Assembly (NCBI GenBank): GCA_035690885.1
Contig: DASSKC010000062.1
Span: 1 to 64,000, forward strand
Length of the DNA: 64,000 nt
Direction: 5' to 3'
DNA from: Oleiagrimonas sp035690885
Lineage (GTDB): Bacteria; Pseudomonadota; Gammaproteobacteria; Xanthomonadales; Rhodanobacteraceae
Part shown: one piece after another, positions 1 through 6,612 of the stretch
How the letters are laid out: each line of letters opens with the position of its first letter
Numbering within the stretch: the stretch's first letter is position 1
Made by a program: the position numbers and the translations under genes
Notes under the pieces: model-generated
Seen by the model: the letters and a program-made list of their open reading frames with translations, nothing else
Databases searched by the model: none
What the model was told of the DNA's origin: nothing

Positions 1-1
1 T

Positions 2-184
2 GTGCAGGCGTTCGAGAAGGCACGCAATGAGCTCAAGCCCGACAGCCTCGACGTCCTGCAGCGCACCGCACGCGAACGCAAGAACGTGTTCGAGCAACTG
101 ATGCAGGCGGTCAAGTACAATTCGCTCGGCCAGATCAGCCATGCCCTGTACGACGTCGGCGGCGAGTATCGGCGCAACATGTGA
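2..184 (+). CDS. icmF: C-terminal end of an acyl-CoA mutase (IcmF / methylmalonyl-CoA mutase family), partial
   Basis: Only the last 60 residues are in the window; the 5' part lies upstream. The C-terminal pattern (a helix with NVFEQLMQAV, then SLGQISHALYDVGGEYRRNM at the stop) is what I recall for the fused B12-dependent isobutyryl-CoA mutase IcmF, which rearranges isobutyryl-CoA to butyryl-CoA using adenosylcobalamin and carries its own G-protein chaperone. The cobalamin and GTPase domains would be upstream and cannot be seen, so a stand-alone methylmalonyl-CoA mutase large subunit is possible. The stop is followed eight bases later by a strong inverted repeat. Confidence 0.6.
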   Translation: MQAFEKARNELKPDSLDVLQRTARERKNVFEQLMQAVKYNSLGQISHALYDVGGEYRRNM

Positions 185-191
185 GGCAGGG

Positions 192-227
192 CATAACGCG
201 TTGCGTCATATGGCGCAACGCGTTATG
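192..227. promoter_or_regulatory. Perfect 14-bp inverted repeat upstream of higA, likely operator
   Basis: CATAACGCGTTGCG (192-205) is repeated exactly as its reverse complement at 214-227, with an 8-base spacer. Each arm contains the self-palindromic octamer AACGCGTT (195-202 and 217-224), so the two octamers lie 22 bp apart, about two helical turns. It sits 35 bp before the higA start. HigA-type antitoxins repress their own promoters through palindromic sites, so a double operator is likely. It could also act as a stem-loop terminator for the mutase gene, but no T-run follows. Confidence 0.6.
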
Positions 228-261
228 GTTTGGCCTTTCGTGCGACTGCGATGGCAAGAAC

Positions 262-558
262 ATGGCCGTGAAACCGTTGCCCAATATCCATCCCGGCGAA
301 ATTTTGCTGAAAGAGTTTCTCGGACCCATGAACATCAGCCAGAATGCCCTGGCGCGCGCCGCCGGCGTGCCGCCACGGCGCATCAACGAGATCGTGCTCG
401 GCAAGCGCAGCGTCACGGCTGATACGGCAGTACGTCTGGCCAAGGTGTTGGGGACCAGCGAGCAGTTCTGGATGGGGCTTCAGGCCGACCATGATCTGGA
501 GGCGGTGCATCGAGCACTGGGCAGCGCCGTGGCCGAACTTGAGCGTATCGCCGCCTGA
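262..558 (+). CDS. higA: HigA-family addiction-module antitoxin (XRE/HTH), apparently orphan
   Basis: The product has 98 residues and starts MAVKPLPNIHPGEILLKEFL, the characteristic N-terminus of the HigA/VapI family. A helix-turn-helix follows at about residues 28-66 (SQNALARAAGVPPRRINEIV, then a TADTAVRLAKVLG helix). HigA normally neutralises the ribosome-dependent mRNase HigB, usually encoded just upstream, and represses the pair. No higB-like frame exists between the mutase stop at 184 and this start, nor downstream before rnk, so this looks like an orphan antitoxin or solo regulator. The ATG at 262 was chosen because the family alignment begins there; the frame is open further upstream but that would run into the inverted repeat. 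A GAA-loop hairpin (580-598) lies just after the stop. Confidence 0.8.
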   Translation: MAVKPLPNIHPGEILLKEFLGPMNISQNALARAAGVPPRRINEIVLGKRSVTADTAVRLAKVLGTSEQFWMGLQADHDLEAVHRALGSAVAELERIAA

Positions 559-718
559 CAGCGCGCGGGCTCGCAAACGGAGTCGCGGAACGCGGCTCTG
601 ATCACCCCTTTCAAGAAACGTCCGATCCTGATTGACTTCAGGTTCGAGCCTTTGCGGCGTTTCGCTGCAAAGCAAGGACATCGACACAACAGCGCACTAC
701 CTGCGCGACGAGGACACC

Positions 719-1132
719 ATGAGTACCCAACCCCGCATCGTTGTTTCATCCCAGGACATGGATCGGCTGGAAACCCTTCTGGAATCGCTGCCCGAGGGCG
801 CGTTTCCGGGCGAGGATGCCCTGCGTGCCGAGCTTGACCGTGCCGATATCGTCGAGCCCGGCGAAGTGCCGCCGGACGTGGTGACGATGAACTCGACGGT
901 GCGTTTCAGCATGGTGGACGCCAAGGAGGACTTCAGCCTGACCCTGGTCTACCCGCGCGATGTCGATGGCAGTGCCGGCAAGCTGTCCATCCTGGCACCA
1001 GTCGGCAGCGCCTTGCTGGGTCTGGCGGTCGGTGATGCCATCGAATGGCCGCGACCCGGTGGCGGCACCATGCAGCTGACGATCGCCGAGGTCGTGTACC
1101 AGCCCGAACGCGCCGGCGAGCTGCATCGTTGA
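719..1132 (+). CDS. rnk: Rnk-like regulator of nucleoside diphosphate kinase (GreA/GreB C-terminal fold)
   Basis: The product has 137 residues. An N-terminal helical part (DMDRLETLLESL) precedes a GreA/GreB-type C-terminal FKBP-like domain with TMNSTVRFSMVDA, FSLTLVYPRDVD and the closing APVGSALLGLAVGD plus IEWP elements. Rnk proteins bind RNA polymerase near the secondary channel but lack the long coiled coil of true Gre factors, which fits the short N-terminus here. The start ATG follows GAGGACACC. The 160-base leader after higA contains a GCAAAG/CTTTGC hairpin (650-672) of unknown role. The gene is probably transcribed alone or with the thioesterase 22 bp downstream. Confidence 0.8.
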   Translation: MSTQPRIVVSSQDMDRLETLLESLPEGAFPGEDALRAELDRADIVEPGEVPPDVVTMNSTVRFSMVDAKEDFSLTLVYPRDVDGSAGKLSILAPVGSALLGLAVGDAIEWPRPGGGTMQLTIAEVVYQPERAGELHR

Positions 1133-1154
1133 TCTCAATTGCAAAGGAGCACCC

Positions 1155-1631
1155 ATGACCGAACGACAACGCGAAGTGACATTCCGCTTTTTGGCCGAAC
1201 CGGGTGACGTCAATTTCGGCGGCAAGGTCCACGGCGGCATGGTGATGAAATGGATTGACCAGGCCGGCTACGCCGCGGCCGTGGGCTGGGCCGGTACCTA
1301 TTGCGTCACGGTGGCCGTGGAGGGCGTGCAATTCGTGCGCCCGATCCTGATCGGCGATCTGGTCAGCGTGCGCGCGCGTCTGGCGCATACCGGCACGTCC
1401 AGCATGCATTTCGCGGTCGACGTGTCGGCGCGCAATCTCGAAACCGGCGACGAGCGCCTGGCCACCAGCTGCGTGATCGTCTTTGTCGCGCTGGATGCGG
1501 CCGACGGCAAACCGACCCAAGTCCCCGCGTGGGAGCCGCACGATGAGCTCGACCAGAGCGAACGCGATTACGTGCTCAAGGCCGCCGAACTGTCACGCGC
1601 CATGCAGACGCTGGTCCGCGACCGCCAGTAA
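1155..1631 (+). CDS. Acyl-CoA thioesterase, hotdog fold (YciA/BACH-like)
   Basis: The product has 158 residues. PGDVNFGGKVHGGMVMKWID near the N-terminus is the hotdog helix signature with the catalytic Asn/Gly/His region of acyl-CoA hydrolases, followed by the strand set VEGVQFVRPI and SMHFAVDVSARNL. Enzymes of this family hydrolyse acyl-CoA to free acid plus CoA in the cytoplasm. The length is typical of a single-domain subunit that assembles as a hexamer. An AAAGGAG ribosome-binding site lies seven bases before the ATG. Substrate chain length cannot be read from the sequence. Confidence 0.85.
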   Translation: MTERQREVTFRFLAEPGDVNFGGKVHGGMVMKWIDQAGYAAAVGWAGTYCVTVAVEGVQFVRPILIGDLVSVRARLAHTGTSSMHFAVDVSARNLETGDERLATSCVIVFVALDAADGKPTQVPAWEPHDELDQSERDYVLKAAELSRAMQTLVRDRQ

Positions 1632-1638
1632 GTACGGG

Positions 1639-1821
1639 CTAGCCTGCATTATTCACCAGCGATCTACTGCGCCGGCCCAATCGCACGCCCCGAGCGGCTT
1701 TCGCTCAATCGCAGTGCTCAACGTAGTGAAACTACGCCTGCGCGCTGCTCAATCGTGAAATCCACTCGGGACGCACGCTTGAACCAGCTCGCTACGACCC
1801 CTGATGAATAATGCAGGCTAG
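1639..1821. mobile_element. MITE-like element with 17-bp terminal inverted repeats
   Basis: CTAGCCTGCATTATTCA at 1639-1655 reappears as its exact reverse complement at 1805-1821, 183 bp end to end. Similarity continues inward imperfectly (CCAGCGATC against TCAGGGGTC). No transposase frame lies inside. Because CTAG is itself palindromic, the two outer CTAG tetramers (1639-1642, 1818-1821) may be a 4-bp target duplication of the kind made by IS5-type elements, leaving 13-bp true termini. The interior holds a small hairpin, CGTAGT-gaa-ACTACG (1722-1736). Confidence 0.6.
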
Positions 1822-1978
1822 GAGCCTGGGCCGTAGAAATCCGCCGGGCGGCAAAAGCGTCTGTGCGGTCCATATTTCCGCCGCAACGCGGTGTCGCGGT
1901 CATTCCATGCTCTCGGGTTTGTACATGCGCACATCGCTCCCGTGTACTTGTGTATACTTCGATCGTGTAGTTGTCGAT

Positions 1979-2006
1979 TTGAGTATGATTCAAATATATG
2001 TAATGA
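1979..2006 (+). promoter_or_regulatory. Candidate promoter for the fic gene
   Basis: TTGAGT (1979-1984) and TAATGA (2001-2006) are separated by 16 bp, about 45 bp before the fic start. They lie in a strikingly AT-rich stretch (about 1935-2045) that contrasts with the GC-rich surroundings and looks like imported leader DNA. Several alternative AT-rich hexamers overlap, so the exact -10 is uncertain. Confidence 0.4.
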
Positions 2007-2051
2007 ATACAGAAACATATATAAATGTCATGTAAATAACATGGTTCCTTC

Positions 2052-3185
2052 ATGGACTTTCACCTGCGGCTTGTCAGCCCTGACTTCGACTCGCGTCTGA
2101 CCGATACGTTGATCGAACTGAATCACCTGCGCCGGCTGCGGCTGGACGGGACGACGGCACCGTGGATGTTTTTTCAGCTCAAAAGCATCTTCCATATGCT
2201 GGAAAGCATCGGTTCGGCGCGCATCGAGGGCAACCGCACCACGATCTCGGAGTACATCGAGCAAAAAATCGACAACACGGAACGCGCCAGCGAACGCTTC
2301 TCGGAGATTGCCAACCTCGAAGAGGCCATGAATTTCATCGAGGCGCACATGAGTCCCGGAACGGACGTCACCCATGCCTTCGTGCGCCAGTTGCATCAGC
2401 TGGTCGTGGGCGATCTCACGCGCGAGGGCGACAAGACGCCCGGCGCCTATCGCACATGGGATGTCGCTATTTCAGGCTCCGATCACGTACCGCCGGAGCA
2501 TTTCAAGGTACGCGGCTACATGGATGAGCTGCTGGCGTTCATCAACCAGCCGCGGGCGGACAAGTACGACCTGCTCAAGACGGCGATCGCGCATCACCGC
2601 ATGGCCTGGATTCACCCGTTCGGCAATGGCAATGGCCGCACGGTGCGTCTGCTGACCTATGCGTTGATGATCAAGTACGGCTTCAACGTCAAGGATGGCA
2701 AAATTCTCAATCCGACCGCCGTGTTCTGCAATGACCGGGACGTGTATTACCGCAAGCTCGCGGCGGCCGATACGGGCGACGACGATGCGTTGCTGGGTTG
2801 GTGCGACTATGTGCTGACCGGCATTCTCGAGGAGGTGGAAAAGATCAACCAGCTCCTGGACTTCGATTTCCTGCACGAGAAGATCCTCAATCCGACATTG
2901 AGCCTGGCCATTGACCGCGGCTACATCAACCGCGACGAGGCACGGGTATTGCGCGTCGGCATACGTCAACAGCATTTCAGGGCAGGCGACCTGGACAAGG
3001 CCCTGGACGAGATCACGCCGCGCCAACGCACGCATTTGATACACAAAATGAAGACGGCGAACTTCATCCGACCGCTCAAGGAAAACGGACGCACCTACTG
3101 CGTCAGCTTCGAGAACAACTTCCTGATGCGGTGCTTGATGCAGGTGCTGGAACACACGGGCTTTGTGCCGCCGCTGGACAAATGA
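2052..3185 (+). CDS. Fic-domain protein adenylyltransferase, class II (self-inhibited)
   Basis: The product has 377 residues. The Fic signature is at residues 188-199, HPFGNGNGRTVR, with the catalytic His188 and the GNGR anion hole; the usual Asp/Glu at the fifth position is Asn, which may change metal binding. An N-terminal inhibitory helix motif (SARIEG, residues 55-60) fits the S/T-x3-E-G/N pattern of class II Fic proteins, in which the Glu blocks ATP. The C-terminal part from about residue 290 looks like a winged-helix region. Fic enzymes transfer AMP from ATP to target hydroxyls. Proteins of this architecture are often encoded inside type I restriction operons, and an hsdM remnant follows directly here. 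Confidence 0.9.
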   Translation: MDFHLRLVSPDFDSRLTDTLIELNHLRRLRLDGTTAPWMFFQLKSIFHMLESIGSARIEGNRTTISEYIEQKIDNTERASERFSEIANLEEAMNFIEAHMSPGTDVTHAFVRQLHQLVVGDLTREGDKTPGAYRTWDVAISGSDHVPPEHFKVRGYMDELLAFINQPRADKYDLLKTAIAHHRMAWIHPFGNGNGRTVRLLTYALMIKYGFNVKDGKILNPTAVFCNDRDVYYRKLAAADTGDDDALLGWCDYVLTGILEEVEKINQLLDFDFLHEKILNPTLSLAIDRGYINRDEARVLRVGIRQQHFRAGDLDKALDEITPRQRTHLIHKMKTANFIRPLKENGRTYCVSFENNFLMRCLMQVLEHTGFVPPLDK

Positions 3186-3560
3186 GTACCCGGCGTGGGC
3201 GCCAGCCCGGTGACCCAACGCGACGCGCTCGCGACCGATCGGGGTGAGCGTTTCAATGTTGTGTTGACCAATCCGCCGTTCGGCAAAAAATCCAGCTACA
3301 AGATGGTCGGCGAGGACGATTCGGTGACCACCGAGCGCGAAAGCTGCGAGCGGATCGATTTCAAGTTCACCACTTCCAACAAGCAGTTCAATTTTTTGCA
3401 GCCGTCCGGCTGCGCGCGGAGCGCAGACCAGGGCGCTGTGGGTGTACGACTACCGCACCAATGTACACAAGACGCTCAAGACCCGGCCGCTGACCTGTGT
3501 CGATCTGGAGGACTTCGTGCCGTGCGTTCGAGCTGGACAATGAAGGCTGAGGCGTAGCCG
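3186..3560 (+). pseudogene. hsdM: Remnant of type I restriction-modification methylase subunit (hsdM)
   Basis: Starting a few bases after the fic stop, one frame reads DALATDRGERFNVVLTNPPF then GKKSSYKMVGEDDS and FKFTTSNKQFNFLQ, the HsdM core with its NPPF adenine-methyltransferase motif. Sequence identity then breaks. A different frame resumes at about 3430 with TRALWVYDYRTNVHKTLKTR and PLTCVDLEDFV, the later part of the same protein. The 5' half (SAM-binding FxGxG region) is absent, and I estimate 60-70 residues are missing between the two pieces. It therefore cannot encode a working methylase. It shows that a type I system with an associated fic gene once stood here. Confidence 0.8.
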
Positions 3561-3587
3561 CCGATAGTTGCCGTGCGATCGTGGTGT

Positions 3588-4010
3588 TCAGTCGCGGTCG
3601 AGCAGGGCGTTTTGCAGCTGCAGCGACAAGGCTTCCAGCACCTCGGCGGCATAGGGCTGCGTGGTGCCGGCGCCCCATACCGGGCCCGGCCAGGCGGCAT
3701 CGTTTTCGCGCCGCGCCACGACGTGGACATGCAGCTGGCGCACGATGTTGCCAAGCGCGCCGACATTGAGCTTGTCGCAGGGTGCGACACGTCGCAGCGC
3801 CTGCATGGCTTGTGTCACCTCCGACCAGAGGGTGCTCTGCTCGGAGCTTGTGAGTTGGTCGATTTCGGCCATGTCCGGGCGTCGCGGAACCAGGATCAGC
3901 CACGCAAAGCGGGCGTCTTTCATGAGGCACACGCGGCACAGTGCCAACTCGGTGATGACGGTGGTGTCAGCGGCCAGACGCGGGTCGAGTTCGAAGTTGG
4001 TTGTGTTCAT
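3588..4010 (-). CDS. HIT-domain protein (histidine-triad-like hydrolase)
   Basis: The product has 140 residues and starts MNTTNFELDPRLAADT. The fold shows CRVCLMKDARFAWLILVPRR and the C-terminal active-site strand RQLHVHVVARREND. HIT enzymes hydrolyse nucleotide phosphoramidates or related dinucleotides through H-x-H-x-H; here the third His position is Val (HVHVV), as in the subgroup ending AWPGPVWG, so activity may differ. An in-frame upstream extension of 22 residues is possible, but the chosen Met gives the family's usual N-terminus. It is transcribed convergently towards the hsdM remnant. Confidence 0.75.
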   Translation of the reverse strand: MNTTNFELDPRLAADTTVITELALCRVCLMKDARFAWLILVPRRPDMAEIDQLTSSEQSTLWSEVTQAMQALRRVAPCDKLNVGALGNIVRQLHVHVVARRENDAAWPGPVWGAGTTQPYAAEVLEALSLQLQNALLDRD

Positions 4011-4159
4011 GACGGATCGGGGCGGGTGGGCGGTGTGACCGCGGTTGTTGCCATCGTTGCATGCGCGTTCACGCATGGCGAGATGTTCGGGTGCCGGAAA
4101 CCTGAACGCCTGATTGCTGCCGATGCGAATTTGGCGGGCGCTTGCCTGATGGCTTCATC

Positions 4160-4186
4160 TGCCATACACGGACGCCTGCCTAGCCT
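4160..4186 (+). promoter_or_regulatory. Promoter-like sequence shared with the second BON gene
   Basis: This 27-bp segment, ending in GCCTAGCCT, matches the segment at 12279-12305 at 21 of 27 positions without gaps, including ATACA near its 5' end and the 3' GCCTAGCCT. Both precede BON-lipoprotein genes and nothing else in the flanks is alike, so a common promoter with TAGCCT as its -10 is likely. It lies 270 bp before the start at 4456. The long gap 4011-4455 also contains an imperfect palindrome GTGTACATATGCAC (4192-4205) and a 12-codon open frame (4235-4273) with a good GGGAGG site; no gene is otherwise evident. Confidence 0.5.
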
Positions 4187-4455
4187 TCATGTGTACATAT
4201 GCACGTCCACGCCGCGCCAAGGGAGGTTGCGATCATGAAGGCTCACCACACACTTCGGGCACAGCGTCCCTGATGCGTTTTCCTGCGTCACGGAAACCCC
4301 AACCGCGTGCACCGAGGGGTGCAAGACATCGTTCCCGCAACACGCTGCACGCTCATCCACGGATGACATCGAGAACGTAATCGCCCTTTGCGGGCGCAAC
4401 ACGTACGTCATGACTTTGTGGTGATGACGACTTGAATCCTCAATGGAGGTAGACA

Positions 4456-5181
4456 ATGAACAAACTCAGCCATCAACCCAAGGCCCTGGTCATCGGTACC
4501 GCGCTCGCGCTCGGATTTGCCGTGCTCGGCGCAGGCTGCACCCAGGGCAATGACAATGCCGGCAAAACCTCATCCATGGCGAATGCGGGCACGAGCAGCC
4601 AGGGTGCCGGCATGAACGGCATGAGCGACAACCATGCGGGTTCGAGTGGCAACATGTCGGCCGGCAGCGGCAACTCGACCCAGCCGGTCAGCGACACGTG
4701 GATCACGACCAAGGTCAAGACCGCCCTGGCCACCATGGAAGGCGTGGACAACACCGACATCGATGTCGAAACCAACAACGGCGTGGTCACGTTGACCGGT
4801 ATGGTTGCGTCGCAGGACTCGATCCAGTCCATGGCTTCGGCCGCCAGGCAAGTCAAGGGCGTCACCCAGGTGAACACCAGCGGCTTGCAGGTCGGTTCCG
4901 CTTCTGCCGATGACGAGCACACCAGCGCCGGTGTCGGCAATTCCCACAGCCCGGTGAAGGACACCTGGATCACGACCAAGGTATCGGCCGCATTGCATAC
5001 CGTGGATGGTCTGGACAACAGCGATATCCAGGTGGAAACCAACAATGGCGTCGTCGTGTTGATGGGCCACGTCGGTTCGCAGAAAACCGTCGACGCGGCC
5101 GTTGCGGAAGCCAAGACCATCGAGGGCGTGAAGAGCGTTGATACGTCACGACTCGAAGTCGGTGGCGGAAGCAATCAATGA
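4456..5181 (+). CDS. Periplasmic lipoprotein with two BON domains (OsmY-like)
   Basis: The product has 241 residues. A lipoprotein signal peptide with lipobox LGAGC ends at Cys28, so the protein is likely membrane-anchored in the periplasm. A low-complexity Ser/Gly/Asn linker to about residue 75 leads into two BON repeats. Each begins with a D-T-W-I-T-T-K-V motif and contains VETNNGVV(T/V)L followed by a G-V-(T/K)-x-V-(N/D)-T-S element. BON domains bind phospholipid or other periplasmic partners in osmotic-stress proteins such as OsmY. An AATGGAGG site precedes the ATG, and a strong terminator follows. The 12.4-kb paralogue has one such repeat. Confidence 0.85.
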   Translation: MNKLSHQPKALVIGTALALGFAVLGAGCTQGNDNAGKTSSMANAGTSSQGAGMNGMSDNHAGSSGNMSAGSGNSTQPVSDTWITTKVKTALATMEGVDNTDIDVETNNGVVTLTGMVASQDSIQSMASAARQVKGVTQVNTSGLQVGSASADDEHTSAGVGNSHSPVKDTWITTKVSAALHTVDGLDNSDIQVETNNGVVVLMGHVGSQKTVDAAVAEAKTIEGVKSVDTSRLEVGGGSNQ

Positions 5182-5225
5182 CAGCCTCCGGCTAGCCGGA
5201 CTGGCATGGTGATGCCAACGTGACT

Positions 5226-5262
5226 GGCGCGCATGATCCGCTCGGGTCATGCGCGCCTTTTG
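5226..5262 (+). terminator. Rho-independent terminator of the BON lipoprotein gene
   Basis: GGCGCGCATGA (5226-5236) pairs perfectly with TCATGCGCGCC (5247-5257) around a 10-base loop and is followed by TTTTGTTT. It lies 45 bp after the BON stop. On the other strand it follows the acyltransferase gene, whose stop is at 5265, closely enough that it may serve both. Confidence 0.9.
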
Positions 5263-5264
5263 TT

Positions 5265-6377
5265 TCAATCGCGCGGCAATGGACGACGTGTCGCGAAAAT
5301 TCGCGACACGGTGCCCTGGCCCAGCGACAGCACCGCTGCGAGCAGGCGTTTGACGTCGCGCTTGCGCCACTCGGTCACCATCCCCAACAGCACCACCGAC
5401 ACCAGCGTGGCCGCGACCATCAACGTCCAGGCGGTAAACGAGTCGGGATCGGTGCCGAATGCCGTGCGGTAGAACTTGAGCAGGGGCATGTGGAACAGAT
5501 ACAGGCTGAAGGTGAATGACGCAGCCAGTCGCACGGGGCGTGCGCGGCCGGCAAACAGGTGGAAATCGCAATGGCGCAGCGCGTAAATGTTGGTGATGGC
5601 AAGAATGCCGATCAGGTAATCGCTCAGGAAAAACTGCGAGTAACGTAGATACTGCTCCGGAAAACCGCCAAGCAACTCGTTGACGACGGCGTCGATCGCA
5701 TCGAATCCGTGAACGACCTTGAGTGCCGCGTACACCACGATCGAGCCGAAGAACAGGCAGCGGGCGGTGGCTCGCGGCACTGGCCAGCGCTCATGCTGAT
5801 GGTACAGCGCGCAACCAGCCAGCCAGATCGGAAACAGCAGCCATTGGCGCGGCCCGACGATGACCAGTGCAAGCGCCACGCATGCCCAGCGTTTCCAGCC
5901 GCGCAGATAGAACCACGCCCCGAAAATGACGTAGTACCAGACCTCGTAGGAAAGCGACCAGAACGGGCCATTGGAGAGCATGGTCTCGTTCAAGAACCAC
6001 CAGTCGGTACCGAACGCCAGCCAATAGGGAATGTACAAGCCGATATCGTCGAACTGGTAGATGTGCAGCGAGGGCACCATGGATGCACGGGCCGCGTCCA
6101 GCATGATGGTCAGCGCAATGGCGGGGATGGCCACCGAGTAGATGCGCGCGGCGCGCGACAGACCGAAATCCCGCAGCGTGCGTTCCTTGTGTGCGGACAC
6201 ATAGGCAATCACGAATCCGGAAAGCACGAAGAAAATGATCACCCCGTCGTGACCGAAGTCGCTCAGCATGGAGGGCATCAACGCGGTGTACGGCGTGTCG
6301 CTGGCGTGACTGAGAAAGACCCCCGCCGCGGCAATGAAGCGCAGCAAATCGAGGTAGACCGACATTCGTCTGTCCAT
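5265..6377 (-). CDS. Acyltransferase 3 family integral membrane protein (OafA/NodX-like)
   Basis: The product has 370 residues with about ten predicted membrane helices. The N-terminal YLDLLRFIAAAGVFLSH is the family signature, with the conserved Arg and His taken as the catalytic residues, followed by DGVIIFFVLSGFVIAY. Such proteins O-acylate sugars of surface glycans or peptidoglycan at the membrane. No SGNH domain is fused. A second Met at codon 5 is an equally possible start. It stands alone between convergent and divergent genes, so its glycan substrate cannot be guessed. Confidence 0.85.
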   Translation of the reverse strand: MDRRMSVYLDLLRFIAAAGVFLSHASDTPYTALMPSMLSDFGHDGVIIFFVLSGFVIAYVSAHKERTLRDFGLSRAARIYSVAIPAIALTIMLDAARASMVPSLHIYQFDDIGLYIPYWLAFGTDWWFLNETMLSNGPFWSLSYEVWYYVIFGAWFYLRGWKRWACVALALVIVGPRQWLLFPIWLAGCALYHQHERWPVPRATARCLFFGSIVVYAALKVVHGFDAIDAVVNELLGGFPEQYLRYSQFFLSDYLIGILAITNIYALRHCDFHLFAGRARPVRLAASFTFSLYLFHMPLLKFYRTAFGTDPDSFTAWTLMVAATLVSVVLLGMVTEWRKRDVKRLLAAVLSLGQGTVSRIFATRRPLPRD

Positions 6378-6612
6378 GGTGCACCCAACCCGAAGCGTGG
6401 GACGCAGCGCATTGCGCAGTACTGGAATAGCAACATGCGTGCCATCGGTTCAGGTCGTTGTTTTTGCGGGGAGCGTCGCAACGCGGGTCGGTGAAATCGC
6501 GAAATTTTGTAATCTTTTCCGACATGGCCAGCGAGCCGCTCGATGGTGACAGTTGCTCGATGCGGAGCCGGCGTTAATCTGGTAGTCCCCGATCACGTGA
6601 GGTAGCGGAGTC

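Noticed and set aside
3195..3557. A 120-codon intact gene
   Set aside because: Only its first 70 codons resemble HsdM; the rest is out-of-frame remnant, so it is reported as a pseudogene.
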